Shown piece after piece: positions 33,029 through 42,343 of a stretch of 64,000 nt of DNA. The position numbers were made by a program, and so were the translations under genes. The DNA lies in NCBI RefSeq assembly GCF_015142735.1, contig NZ_JACSPN010000001.1:1-64000 (forward strand). The letters run 5' to 3'. How positions within the stretch are numbered: the first letter of the stretch is position 1; each line of letters starts with the position of its first letter. The notes beneath the pieces are model-generated. The model made no database searches, was not told the origin of the DNA, and saw only the letters and a list, made by a program, of their open reading frames with translations. Source of the DNA: Oerskovia douganii. Its GTDB lineage: Bacteria > Actinomycetota > Actinomycetes > Actinomycetales > Cellulomonadaceae.

Positions 33029-36000
33029 TCAGCCACGACCCGACGGGCGCACGAACGGGAACGCGAGCGTCTCGCGGATGCTCGCCCCGATGAGCATCAT
33101 GTACACCCGGTCCACCCCGATCCCGAGGCCGCCCGTGGGCGGCATCGCGAACTCCAGGGCGGACAGGAACTCCTCGTCGACCTCCATGGCCTCGGGGTCG
33201 CCGGCGGCGGCGAGCAGCGACTGCTGCGTGAGGCGCTCGCGCTGGTCCACGGGGTCGATCAGCTCGGAGTAGGCCGTCCCGAGCTCGGCGCCGAACGCCA
33301 CGAGGTCCCAGCGCTCGGCGAGCCGCGGGTCCCGGCGGTGCGTGCGCGTCAGGGGCGAGGTCTCGAGCGGGAAGTCGGTGTAGAAGGTCGGCTCGACGGT
33401 CTGCCCCTCCACGAACGCGTCGTACAGCTCGGTGACGATCGCGCCGTGCGTCGCGTCCGGGACGACGTGCACCCCGCGTTCGCTGCAGATCGCCTGGAGC
33501 GTGGCCAGCGGGGTGTCGGGGGTGACCTCCTGGCCGACGGCCCGGGACACGGCCCCGTGCACGGTGCGGACCGGCCACTCGCCGTCGAGCCGGACGACCG
33601 TCCCGTCCGCCCGGTGCGAGACGGGCTCGCCGTGCACCGCGATCGCCGCCTCGATGACGAGCTCGCGCGTGAGCTCGCGCATCGTCGTGTAGTCGCCGTA
33701 GGCCTGGTACGCCTCGAGCGACGTGAACTCGGGGTTGTGGGTCGCGTCCACGCCCTCGTTGCGGAAGTTGCGGCCCAGCTCGAAGACCCGCCCGACGCCA
33801 CCGATCGCGAGCCGCTTGAGGAACAGCTCGGGCGCGATGCGCAGGTACAGGTCCAGGTCGTACGCGTTGATGTGCGTCGTGAAGGGCCGGGCGTTGGCGC
33901 CGCCGTGCACGCGCTGAAGGATCGGGGTCTCGACCTCGATGAAGTCGCGGGCCGCGAGCGACTCGCGCAGCGACCGCACGGCGGCGCTCCGCCCCCGCAG
34001 GATCTGCGCCGTGCGGGTGTCGAGGGCCAGCTCCATGTGCTTGAGCCGCACCTTGGCCTCGGCGTCCGCGAGCCCGCGGTGCTTGTCGGGCGGCGACGTC
34101 AGGGCCTTGGACGCCATGCACCAGGCCGTGCCGTGCAGCGACAGCTCGCCACGACGGCTCCGGGTCAGGTCTCCCGTGACGCTCACCTGGTCGCCCAGGT
34201 CCACGGCCCGGCGCCACAGCGCGAGGTCCGGGCCGGGGCGGTCCGCGGTGAACATGACCTGGATCTCGTCGGTGCCCTCGCGCAGGTCCGCGAAGATCAC
34301 GCCGCCGTGGTCGCGCAGCCGCACCACCCGCCCGACGACGGACAGGTCGGCCGGGGCGTCCACCGTGCCCGGGGCGTCCACCGTGCCCGGGGCGTCCACC
34401 GTGCCCGGGGCGTCCACCGTGCCCGGTGAGGCGTCGGCCCCGACCGGTGCGGCGCCGTCGGGCCGGGACGTCGCCGCGGGGGAGCCGGGCGACGCGAGCC
34501 ACGTGCCGATCCGGACGGCCTCGCCGACCGAGACCGTGCGCGGGACCGACACGGGGTAGGGCTCCATGCCCGCCGCCCGCAGGACCTCGAGCTTGGCGTG
34601 CCGCATGGCCTGCTGCTCGGTCAGGCGGCGCGTCGGCGCGGACACCGTGAGCAGCGCGGTCTCCTGCGCCCGCACGGCCTCGGCGAAGGCCGCGGAGACC
34701 TCGGGCCGGTGAAGGTCCGGCGACCGGTCCCGGCGGTGGAACAGGTTCGGGGTGTTCGGCAGGAAGCCCTCGGCCTGCCCCACCGCGAGGATGACCTGCG
34801 TGAGCTGGCTCGCGTTCTGGTAGCAGAGCAGGCGCGGCTTCCAGTCCGGCAGGTACTTCTCGTTCGACCGGTACAGCGAGTCGAGCTGCCAGAACCGTGA
34901 GGCGACCAGCAGCACGCGACGGTTGAACCGCTGCACAGGCGTCGCGCCGATCCGCGACCCCTGCTCGAACGACCCGCGGAACATCGCGAAGTTCAACGAG
35001 ACCCTGTCGATCCCCGTGCCGCGCCCGGCCGCGACCAGCTCGGTGACCATGAGCTCGGTCACGCCGCTCACCGCCTGCGGGTGGCGCCGCATGACGTCGA
35101 GCGACAGGCCCCTGCGGCCCCACGGCACGAACGACAGCAGGCCGCGCGGGTTCCCGTCGGCGTCGTGCGCGGAGACGATCATCTCGCGCGGGTCGGCCGC
35201 GTCCCCGAGGCGGCTCAGCGACATCGAGAAGCCGCGCTCCTCGCCGTGCCGCCACTCGTCGGCCGCGGCGACCAGCGCCGCGAGCTCGTCCTCCGGGATC
35301 TCGGCCTGGCGGCGGACCAGGACCCGGTAGCCCTCGCGGGCCGGGCGGGCGACGGCGTGCCGCACCGACCGCATCGCGGGGCCGTCGAGCGTGAACGTCC
35401 GCGTGTTGATGATCGCCTCGTCGCCGAGCGCGATCGGGTGCAGGTCCACCGCCTGGAACGCCTTGGCGCCCAGCTCGCTCGTCGACAGCACCGCGGGCAC
35501 CCACCCGAAGCGCCGGGCGTGCGAGCGCCACTGCTCGATCGCGTCGGGCCAGCTCGCCCGGTCACCGATCGGGTCGCCCGCCGCGAGGCACACGCCCGAG
35601 ACGACCCGGTAGGACACGGCCGCGCGCTCGTCCTGGGAGAAGATCGCGCTGCGGTCCCAGCGCGTCGCGAAGTACTCCAGGGAGTCGTCGCTCGGGTGCT
35701 CGAGCAGGAGCCTGCGGACAGCGAGCTCGTCCGCGGCCTCGACCTTGGCGTCGTGCGGCGTGGACCGCATGAAGACCGCGATCGCGAGCACCAGCGCCAG
35801 GGCCGAGACCAGGCCGGCGACGAGCGCGAGCCACGCCGGCCCCGCACCGTCCGCGTGGAGCGGGTAGTCGCTGGGCCGTAGCCCCATCGCGACCGACAGG
35901 CTCCAGTTCACCCGGTTGCGGATCCCGTGCAGCGTGTTCGGGAAGACCTCGAGCAGGAGGAAGGTGAGCGACGCGGAGACCGCTACCCCGCCCACCAGCA

Positions 36001-36493
36001 CGAGGATCGCGCGCCACCACGCGCCCTTGCTGACCCGGGCAGGGAACGCGGACCGGGCCGCGACCAGCAGCACCACGGCCGACACCGCCACGACCCACGA
36101 CGCGATCTCCAGGGGAGACAGCACCAGGCCGTCGGCCCGCAGGGCCTCCTTGTCGTCGTCGAAGACCCACAGCAGGCCCACCGCGAGCCCCAGCACCGCG
36201 ACCGGGAACTGCCACACGAGCACGACGAACCACAGGGCCGCGCGCTGCCGCCGCAGGAGACCGCTCGCGATGACCCCCACCAGGACCACCGAGAACACGC
36301 TCGGGAACGTCGGGAGGTTCAGCACCGCGAGCCAGTCGCTCACGGTCCGCACGAACCCCGGGGCGAACAGGAGCAGGACCAGGGCGAGCACGAGCCAGAA
36401 GGCGACTGCCTGGACGATCCTCCCCGTCCACGACGCGACCGCCTCCGCCCACGGCGGGGCGGTCGTGCGGGAGGGAGTGGTCGAGCGGGGCAT
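33029..36493 (-). CDS. lysX: Bifunctional lysylphosphatidylglycerol synthase/lysyl-tRNA synthetase LysX
   Basis: The ATG at 36493 (MPRSTTPSRTTAPPWAEAV, after GAGGAGCACTC) gives 1154 residues, close to the 1172 of Mycobacterium tuberculosis LysX. Residues 1-230 contain several membrane helices. About 260-560 is the DUF2156 lysyltransferase domain (AAGDPIGDRASWPDAIEQW, YQNASQLTQVI). From about 640 there is an OB-fold (VVGRVVRLRDHGGVIFADLR) and then a class II synthetase core with motif 2 (RVFELGRNFRNEGVDATHNPEF) and motif 3 (GLGIGVDRVYMMLIG). The enzyme charges tRNA-Lys and transfers lysine to phosphatidylglycerol, lowering surface charge against cationic peptides. Four copies of an 18-bp repeat lie in the interdomain linker. 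Confidence 0.93.
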   Translation of the reverse strand: MPRSTTPSRTTAPPWAEAVASWTGRIVQAVAFWLVLALVLLLFAPGFVRTVSDWLAVLNLPTFPSVFSVVLVGVIASGLLRRQRAALWFVVLVWQFPVAVLGLAVGLLWVFDDDKEALRADGLVLSPLEIASWVVAVSAVVLLVAARSAFPARVSKGAWWRAILVLVGGVAVSASLTFLLLEVFPNTLHGIRNRVNWSLSVAMGLRPSDYPLHADGAGPAWLALVAGLVSALALVLAIAVFMRSTPHDAKVEAADELAVRRLLLEHPSDDSLEYFATRWDRSAIFSQDERAAVSYRVVSGVCLAAGDPIGDRASWPDAIEQWRSHARRFGWVPAVLSTSELGAKAFQAVDLHPIALGDEAIINTRTFTLDGPAMRSVRHAVARPAREGYRVLVRRQAEIPEDELAALVAAADEWRHGEERGFSMSLSRLGDAADPREMIVSAHDADGNPRGLLSFVPWGRRGLSLDVMRRHPQAVSGVTELMVTELVAAGRGTGIDRVSLNFAMFRGSFEQGSRIGATPVQRFNRRVLLVASRFWQLDSLYRSNEKYLPDWKPRLLCYQNASQLTQVILAVGQAEGFLPNTPNLFHRRDRSPDLHRPEVSAAFAEAVRAQETALLTVSAPTRRLTEQQAMRHAKLEVLRAAGMEPYPVSVPRTVSVGEAVRIGTWLASPGSPAATSRPDGAAPVGADASPGTVDAPGTVDAPGTVDAPGTVDAPADLSVVGRVVRLRDHGGVIFADLREGTDEIQVMFTADRPGPDLALWRRAVDLGDQVSVTGDLTRSRRGELSLHGTAWCMASKALTSPPDKHRGLADAEAKVRLKHMELALDTRTAQILRGRSAAVRSLRESLAARDFIEVETPILQRVHGGANARPFTTHINAYDLDLYLRIAPELFLKRLAIGGVGRVFELGRNFRNEGVDATHNPEFTSLEAYQAYGDYTTMRELTRELVIEAAIAVHGEPVSHRADGTVVRLDGEWPVRTVHGAVSRAVGQEVTPDTPLATLQAICSERGVHVVPDATHGAIVTELYDAFVEGQTVEPTFYTDFPLETSPLTRTHRRDPRLAERWDLVAFGAELGTAYSELIDPVDQRERLTQQSLLAAAGDPEAMEVDEEFLSALEFAMPPTGGLGIGVDRVYMMLIGASIRETLAFPFVRPSGRG
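34353..34424 (-). repeat. Four perfect 18-bp tandem repeats inside lysX
   Basis: The unit GGGGCGTCCACCGTGCCC occurs four times without a mismatch and adds GTVDAP repeats to the linker between the lipid-transferase and synthetase halves. In-frame units of six codons can expand or contract without breaking the gene. Confidence 0.9.
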
Positions 36494-36580
36494 GAGTGCT
36501 CCTCGGTGCAGGTCGGTGACCTCATTCAAGCGCAGGAGCGGGGTGGACGTGAGGTGGGACGGCAGCGGCCCCGCCCACCG

Positions 36581-36595
36581 CCGGGAGATTCCCGG
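36581..36595. repeat. Perfect 6-3-6 palindrome between lysX and the second sigma module
   Basis: CCGGGA-GAT-TCCCGG lies 33 bp past the stop of the sigma-partner gene and 88 bp before lysX. It could be part of a terminator for the former or an operator for the latter; nothing in the sequence decides. Confidence 0.35.
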
Positions 36596-36627
36596 GATGG
36601 ACGTGGCCGTGGCCACCGTGGAACGGC

Positions 36628-38115
36628 TCAGTGGTCCCAGAACACCGAGCACGCGCCGACGATGGAGTCACCGGCGAGGTCGACCGTCCGCATGAGGTCG
36701 ACAGAGCGGACCAGGGCCCACCAGACGCGGGGTGAGTCGACCCACCGCGACCGGACGTCCCCGTAGATCGCGGAGCTCGCGGCCGGGGCCGTGTCGGCGG
36801 CCAGGGCGAGGAGGTCCTCGTCGAGGGCGAGGGACGTCGCGTCGGACGCCCCCTCGACGCCGTTCATGACGTCGAAGTAGGCCGTGCAGACGGCCTCGTC
36901 CGTGCTCGCCGGAGGCTCGGCCGGTGTCCCGCCGTCGACCACCTGGAGGGTGAAGGTCGGCGTGCCGCCGGAGTCGTCGAGGGTCACGGAGTAGGTGCCG
37001 ACCAGTCGGGCGAACGACTGGCCGTCCTCCGGGTGGTCCATGAACTTCTTCCCGCCGCGGACGATCAGCGCCCAGCCGTCGTCGCTGGTCGCGCGGGACC
37101 GCTCCCCGATGTCGTCGTCGGGGGTGACGGTGATCGTCAGCTCACCGTCAGGTCCCTCCCCGACCGGGTAGGACGCCTCGTCGACGAAGAGGTCGACGGC
37201 GGCCGGAGCGCCCGCCGCCGCGGCCTCCCGCAGCGCCTCGAAGACGGGCGAGGTGTCCGCGTACAGGACGTCCCGGACGACGACCGGTGCGGGCTCGGGC
37301 GTGACCGTGAGCGGGACCGGGGCGCCGACGAGCCACCCGTCGAACAGGGTCCCGGTCGTCTGGGCGCCCCAGGTCCCGTCCTGGCCCAGGGCCGAGTACC
37401 CCGTGAGCGGGAGGCGGTGCAGCGCGAAGACCTCGTAGTCGCCCGCGGGGAGCGGGGTGGGGGTGCCGGCCGGGTCGCACGTCGCGACCGCTGCGACGCC
37501 GACCTCCCAGGAGGCCGAGGAGCCCGCTGCGGGGGTCGCCTCGCCCGTGCTCTGCGCGGCGGGCAGCGAGGAGCTGACGATCACACCGTCCTGGGCGACC
37601 ACGTAGGCGCCGGTGGCCGAGTCGACGTAGCGCAGGCGTGCGTCGCCGTCGAAGGTCAGGACGACCGGTGCGACCGCCGAGGTGGCGGTCCGCACCGTGA
37701 GGTCCGGCACCCCGACGGTCAGGTGGGCGGGGAGGTCGTCGCCCGTCGGTGCCGGGGCAGGCTGCCGGCACGCGAGGGCCGCGTCCGTGATGCCCGGGGG
37801 GAACGTCGGGGTCTCGTCCGGCGCGACCGGCGTCTCCGAGGGCTTCGGCGCCGGCGCGGGCGACTCCGCCGGGGCGACGGGAGCGGGCTGCGTGACCTGG
37901 GGCAGCGAGAAGGCCGCGATGCCGAGCGCGCTGACGACGCACGCCGTGGTCGCCCCGAGGGCGGCCTTCTTCGCGGCCCGACGGCGGTGCGTGCGCCGCC
38001 GGACGACGTCGAGGTGGGTGCCGATCCCGGAGAGGGACGCGTCGTCGACCAGGTCGCGCAGCGCGCGCCCGATGCCGTCCTCGTGGTTCGCGGGGCCGTT
38101 GTCGGTGGTGCTCAC
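36628..38115 (-). CDS. Membrane-anchored partner of the second ECF sigma factor
   Basis: The GTG at 38115 overlaps the sigma stop (GTGA) and gives 495 residues. About 60 cytoplasmic residues (VVRRRTHRRRAAKKAALG) are followed by one helix (TTACVVSALGIAAFSLP), a Pro/Glu linker and a roughly 400-residue extracytoplasmic region with four Cys (LACRQPAP, ATCDPAG, EAVCTAYF, VGACSVF). Layout and Cys count mirror the protein at 27571. An anti-sigma or signal-sensing role is inferred. Confidence 0.68.
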   Translation of the reverse strand: MSTTDNGPANHEDGIGRALRDLVDDASLSGIGTHLDVVRRRTHRRRAAKKAALGATTACVVSALGIAAFSLPQVTQPAPVAPAESPAPAPKPSETPVAPDETPTFPPGITDAALACRQPAPAPTGDDLPAHLTVGVPDLTVRTATSAVAPVVLTFDGDARLRYVDSATGAYVVAQDGVIVSSSLPAAQSTGEATPAAGSSASWEVGVAAVATCDPAGTPTPLPAGDYEVFALHRLPLTGYSALGQDGTWGAQTTGTLFDGWLVGAPVPLTVTPEPAPVVVRDVLYADTSPVFEALREAAAAGAPAAVDLFVDEASYPVGEGPDGELTITVTPDDDIGERSRATSDDGWALIVRGGKKFMDHPEDGQSFARLVGTYSVTLDDSGGTPTFTLQVVDGGTPAEPPASTDEAVCTAYFDVMNGVEGASDATSLALDEDLLALAADTAPAASSAIYGDVRSRWVDSPRVWWALVRSVDLMRTVDLAGDSIVGACSVFWDH

Positions 38116-38810
38116 TTCGGGTTCCTCCCGTTCGCCGTGCTCGGTGATGCCTCGACGGGGCGCGTCGAGGAGAGATCCGGTGCGACGACCGTGGTCGTGC
38201 GCGGTGCGGGGACCGGGGCCGCGGCGACCGGAGGCGTCGCCCAGAGAGTCCGCTGCATGACGGCCATCGCGTCGGACAGGTGTCGCTTGACGGTCCCCTC
38301 GGCGCACCCGAGGTCCTCGGCGATGCGTGGGACCGTCTGGTCCTCGTAGTAGCGGAGCACGACGCACGCGCGCTGGCGAGGCGTCAGCCCCGCGAGCGCC
38401 CTGGCGGTGTCCGCACGGGCGGAGGCCGGCGACTCCGGCCCGGGCACGGAGTCGCTCCGCGCGACGACGTGCCGCAGCCCGAGCCAGTGCCGCCGTCGCC
38501 GGTAGCCGTCGAGGTAGAGCGTGAGGATCGTCCTGCGCACGTACGCCTCGAGGTGCGTGACGGTGGGACCGTCGTGCCCCGCGGCGTCCTCGAGGGCGAA
38601 GAGGCGGGTCCCGCTCCCGGTCGCGACGGACGTGCTCTGTCGTGCCGCTGCCGGGCCCCTCCCGCGGAGCCTCGAGAACACCTTGACGAGTGCGTCCTGC
38701 ACCACGTCCTCCGCGTCACGCCTGTTCCCGCACAGCAGGTAGGCGTACCCCACGAGCGCCGTCCCGCGCTGTGTCGTCAGCGCGGCGAGCTCGTCTTCCC
38801 AGTCGGCCAC
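38112..38810 (-). CDS. ECF sigma factor (SigE family), second copy
   Basis: This 232-residue protein starts at GTG 38810. Region 2 reads RGTALVGYAYLLCGNRRDAEDVVQDALVKVF and region 4 reads LAGLTPRQRACVVLRYYEDQTVPRIAEDLGCAEGTVKRHLSDAM. It closely resembles the sigma factor at 28740 in motif text and in gene arrangement, so the two modules are probably old paralogues. The insert between regions 2 and 4 is longer here. A CCGCCC-GTGGT-GGGCGG hairpin lies upstream at 38837. Confidence 0.9.
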   Translation of the reverse strand: MADWEDELAALTTQRGTALVGYAYLLCGNRRDAEDVVQDALVKVFSRLRGRGPAAARQSTSVATGSGTRLFALEDAAGHDGPTVTHLEAYVRRTILTLYLDGYRRRRHWLGLRHVVARSDSVPGPESPASARADTARALAGLTPRQRACVVLRYYEDQTVPRIAEDLGCAEGTVKRHLSDAMAVMQRTLWATPPVAAAPVPAPRTTTVVAPDLSSTRPVEASPSTANGRNPK

Positions 38811-38836
38811 CGTTCCCCCTTCGTTCCTTCGCCCGA

Positions 38837-38853
38837 CCGCCCGTGGTGGGCGG
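38837..38853. promoter_or_regulatory. 6-5-6 inverted repeat upstream of the second sigma gene
   Basis: CCGCCC and GGGCGG flank GTGGT, 26 bp before the sigma-factor GTG, in the divergent gap shared with hppA. It may act on sigma-gene expression; its position within the leader is the only evidence. Confidence 0.3.
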
Positions 38854-39031
38854 TGTCACTGATCATGACGGTCGGCGTCGTCGGATCGTTGGGGGTGAAG
38901 TCGGACGTGCCTCGTCGCGCCGTCCTGCCCGTCGCGTGACCCATGCCACACATGGCTAGACTCGGGCGCATCCTCCGGGGGTGCCGGGGGCCAGCCGGTG
39001 ACCCCGGTCCAGCAGTCGTCAAGGAGGACGG

Positions 39032-41335
39032 ATGCTCACGCTCAGCTCCACCAGTCTCACGATCGTCGCGGTGATCGGGGCCATAGGCCTCGCTGCGCTC
39101 GTCTTCGCGTTCGTCCTCAGACGCCAGGTCCTGGCCGCCCCGGAGGGCACCGCGAAGATGCAGGACATCGCCCAGGCCATCCAGGAAGGGGCGTCGGCCT
39201 ACCTCAACCGGCAGTTCCGGACCCTGGCCCTGTTCGCGGTGATCGTGTTCGGACTGCTGTTCCTCCTGCCCGGCGACGCCGGGATCAAGGTCGGCCGGTC
39301 GGTCGCGTTCATCGTCGGTGCCGGGTTCTCGGCGTGCATCGGCTACCTGGGGATGTGGCTCGCGGTGCGCGCCAACGTGCGCGTCGCGGCGGCTGCGACC
39401 CGGCCAGGCGGCCGGGCCGAGGGCGCGCGCGTCGCCTTCCGCACCGGGGGCGTGGTGGGGATGTCCGTCGTGGGTTTAGGCCTGCTCGGTGCGGCCGGCG
39501 TGGTGCTGCTGTACCGAGGGGACGCTCCGGCTGTGCTCGAGGGGTTCGGGTTCGGGGCTGCACTGCTCGCGATGTTCATGCGCGTCGGAGGCGGGATCTT
39601 CACCAAGGCGGCGGACGTCGGTGCGGACCTGGTGGGCAAGGTCGAGCAGGGGATCCCCGAGGATGACCCGCGCAACGCGGCGACCATCGCGGACAACGTC
39701 GGGGACAACGTGGGGGACTGCGCGGGCATGGCCGCGGACCTCTTCGAGTCGTACGCCGTCATGCTCGTCGCGGCCCTCATCCTGGGCAAGGCCGCCATGG
39801 GGGAGCAGGGGCTCGTCTTCCCGCTGATCGTCACGGCGATCGGTGCGTTCGTCGCGGTGCTGGGCGTGTTCATCACGCGCGTGCGCGGCGACGAGAACGG
39901 TCTGCGGTCCATCTACCGCGGCTTCTACCTCTCGGCGCTCCTGGGCGCGGTCCTCGCGGGCGTCGCGGCGTTCGTGTACCTGCCGTCGTCGTTCTCCGAG
40001 CTGTCGGGCACCGCGGACCTGGGCGACGTCACGAGCGACCCGCGCGTGGTCGCGGCGCTCGCGGTCCTCATCGGCGTGGTCCTGGCGGGCGTCATCCTGT
40101 GGGTCACGGGCTACTTCACGGGCACGACGTCGAAGCCCACCCTCCATGTCGCGGCCACCTCGCGCACGGGTGCGGCCACGGTCGTCCTGTCCGGGATCGG
40201 GGTCGGGTTCGAGTCCGCGGTGTACACCGCGGGCATCATCGCGGCGGCGATCTGCGGCGTCTTCCTCATCGCGGGCGGGTCGGTCTGGCTGTCGTTGTTC
40301 CTCATCGCGCTCGCGGGCTGCGGGCTGCTGACGACCGTGGGCGTGATCGTCGCGATGGACACGTTCGGCCCGGTGTCGGACAACGCGCAGGGCATCTACG
40401 AGATGTCCGTCGGGGAGGCGGGCGACGGAAACCCGGAGGCCGCGCAGATCCTCACGGACCTCGACGCCGTGGGCAACACGACCAAGGCCATCACCAAGGG
40501 CATCGCGATCGCGACCGCGGTCCTCGCCGCGACCGCGCTGTTCGGGTCCTACGCGGACGCGGTGGGCGGTGCGCTCGCCGACATCACCGACCCGGGCACG
40601 GGCTTCGTCGTGTCGATGCTCGAGTACTCGATCATCTCGCCCATCACGCTCGTCGGGGTCATCCTGGGGGCCGCGACGGTGTTCCTGTTCTCGGGCCTCG
40701 CGGTCGACGCCGTGACGCGTGCGGCCGGCGCGATCGTCTACGAGGTGCGCCGCCAGTTCCGCGAGCACCCCGGGATCATGACGTACGACGAGCGCCCCGA
40801 GTACGGCAAGGTCGTCGACATCTGCACGCGCGACTCGCTCCGCGAGCTCGCGACGCCCGGCCTGCTGGCCGCGTTCGCGCCCATCGCGGTGGGCTTCGGT
40901 CTGGGGGTGGGTCCGCTCGCGGGGTTCCTTGCGGGGGCCATCGGTGCGGGCGTGCTCATGGCGGTCTTCCTGGCGAACTCGGGCGGCGCGTGGGACAACG
41001 CGAAGAAGATCGTCGAGGACGGCGCGTACGGCGGCAAGGGGTCGCCCGCGCACGAGGCGACCATCGTGGGGGACACCGTGGGCGACCCGTTCAAGGACAC
41101 GGCCGGCCCGGCGATCAACCCTCTGCTCAAGGTCATGAACCTGGTCGCGGTGCTCATCGCGCCCGCGGTCGTGGTCCTGAGCGTGCCCGAGGACGCCAAC
41201 CACGTCCTGCGCATCGGCATCGCGGTGGTCGCGGCGGGCATCGCGTTCGGCGCGGTCATCCTGTCGAGGCTGCGCGCCGCGCGGGTGGACCGCGAGCAGA
41301 TGGCGGAGGAGCCGCAGGCGGTGCGTGCGAGCTGA
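39032..41335 (+). CDS. hppA: K+-insensitive H+-translocating pyrophosphatase
   Basis: This 767-residue integral membrane pump has about 16 helices and hydrolyses PPi to move protons outward. The catalytic loop reads DVGADLVGKVEQGIPEDDPRNAATIADNVGDN, and a second one near the C-terminus has KKIVEDGAYGGKGSPAHEATIVGDTVGDPFKDT. GNTTKAITKG carries Lys at the position that marks K+-independent enzymes, where K+-dependent ones have Ala. AAGGAGGACGG precedes the ATG. A CGTGAC/TAGACT pair with 16-bp spacing at 38935-38962 is a weak promoter candidate. Confidence 0.95.
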   Translation: MLTLSSTSLTIVAVIGAIGLAALVFAFVLRRQVLAAPEGTAKMQDIAQAIQEGASAYLNRQFRTLALFAVIVFGLLFLLPGDAGIKVGRSVAFIVGAGFSACIGYLGMWLAVRANVRVAAAATRPGGRAEGARVAFRTGGVVGMSVVGLGLLGAAGVVLLYRGDAPAVLEGFGFGAALLAMFMRVGGGIFTKAADVGADLVGKVEQGIPEDDPRNAATIADNVGDNVGDCAGMAADLFESYAVMLVAALILGKAAMGEQGLVFPLIVTAIGAFVAVLGVFITRVRGDENGLRSIYRGFYLSALLGAVLAGVAAFVYLPSSFSELSGTADLGDVTSDPRVVAALAVLIGVVLAGVILWVTGYFTGTTSKPTLHVAATSRTGAATVVLSGIGVGFESAVYTAGIIAAAICGVFLIAGGSVWLSLFLIALAGCGLLTTVGVIVAMDTFGPVSDNAQGIYEMSVGEAGDGNPEAAQILTDLDAVGNTTKAITKGIAIATAVLAATALFGSYADAVGGALADITDPGTGFVVSMLEYSIISPITLVGVILGAATVFLFSGLAVDAVTRAAGAIVYEVRRQFREHPGIMTYDERPEYGKVVDICTRDSLRELATPGLLAAFAPIAVGFGLGVGPLAGFLAGAIGAGVLMAVFLANSGGAWDNAKKIVEDGAYGGKGSPAHEATIVGDTVGDPFKDTAGPAINPLLKVMNLVAVLIAPAVVVLSVPEDANHVLRIGIAVVAAGIAFGAVILSRLRAARVDREQMAEEPQAVRAS

Positions 41336-41352
41336 GGCTCGTGCGCCGGCTC

Positions 41353-41392
41353 GTCAGGGGCGGGCGGGGCGATCGCCCGGCCCGCTCCTGAC
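41353..41392. terminator. Bidirectional hairpin terminator between hppA and the ECF transporter
   Basis: A 40-bp self-complementary sequence, centred on GGGCGATCGCCC with only two mismatched pairs, lies between the convergent stops of hppA (41335) and the T-component gene (41408). Its position suits termination of both transcripts. Confidence 0.7.
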
Positions 41393-41407
41393 GCGCCGCT
41401 CACCGGC

Positions 41408-42343
41408 TCAGCCCAGCACCGGCCACGCCGTGCCCACCGCGAACGCCGCGACCACGACGGCGAGCGAGGTCGCGAGCAGCACGACGTCGCCCGCACCGAA
41501 CGCCAGGTGCGCGAGGCGGATGCGGCGACCGGCGTCGTCGCGCCGCTCGGTCGTGAACCCCTTGGTCTCGAGGGCCTCGACCGTGGTCCGCGTCCGCTTG
41601 GCCGTGTTGAGCATGAGCGGGTAGAACGACTCGACGACGATGAGCGAGACCCGCCTCGCGGTGCGCCAGCCGAGCAGGCCGTGCCGGGTCGCGCGTGGTC
41701 CGCGCAGGCGGTGGCCGTCGACGATCGTGTGGAACTCGTCGATCAGCAGCGGCAGCATCCGGTAGCCATAGCTGACCCCGAAGCCCAGCATCGCGGGGGC
41801 GTGCAGCGCGAGGAGGGCGTCGGAGAGCTTCTCGGGGTCGAGCGAGACGAACGCGGCCATGCTCACGAGCGAGACCGTGCCGAGCTTGAGCGTGATGACC
41901 GCGAGCCCGTGGATCGCGGTCGCGTCGCCCTGGAGGAACCAGACGAGCGCCAGCAGGTAGAGGCACTGCCCTGCGATCCCGAGCGCGAACACCCCGAGCA
42001 GGAGGGGCCCGATCCTCGCCGCGAGCGCGGTGCCCGCCGCGATCACGGACAGGATCGCGAGCACCGTGAGGTCGTACGTGAACCAAGGGGCCAGCCCGCA
42101 CAGCGCGTACCAGAAGAGCACCGCGCGGGGGTCGCGCCGGGCGAGGAACCCGCCGCGCGTCGCGTAGGCGACGCGCATGAGCTCGAGCTTGATCCACTCG
42201 AGCGAGAGCCGTTCGCCGTCGGCCCGGCGGAGCCGCGAGGACCGCCCGCGCCCGGCGCCGGTCGGAGGTGGAGCGTCGGTGCGTGGTGCCGAGCGCGGGG
42301 GGACCTCCGCGGACAGCGTGGTCGTGACGCCGGTGCTGCTCAC
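41408..42343 (-). CDS. ecfT: ECF transporter transmembrane (T) component
   Basis: This 311-residue protein is of the CbiQ/EcfT type. After a 45-residue hydrophilic head come five or so helices and the coupling motif region TTVEALETKGFTTERR, where EcfT proteins have an A-R-G-like box that contacts the ATPase. The GTG at 42343 overlaps the ATPase stop (GTGA). It is the last gene of an S-A-T operon. Confidence 0.85.
   Translation of the reverse strand: MSSTGVTTTLSAEVPPRSAPRTDAPPPTGAGRGRSSRLRRADGERLSLEWIKLELMRVAYATRGGFLARRDPRAVLFWYALCGLAPWFTYDLTVLAILSVIAAGTALAARIGPLLLGVFALGIAGQCLYLLALVWFLQGDATAIHGLAVITLKLGTVSLVSMAAFVSLDPEKLSDALLALHAPAMLGFGVSYGYRMLPLLIDEFHTIVDGHRLRGPRATRHGLLGWRTARRVSLIVVESFYPLMLNTAKRTRTTVEALETKGFTTERRDDAGRRIRLAHLAFGAGDVVLLATSLAVVVAAFAVGTAWPVLG

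Noticed and set aside
34353-34424. Regular 18-bp repeats considered as a CRISPR-like array
   Set aside because: The units are contiguous with no spacers and lie in frame within lysX.
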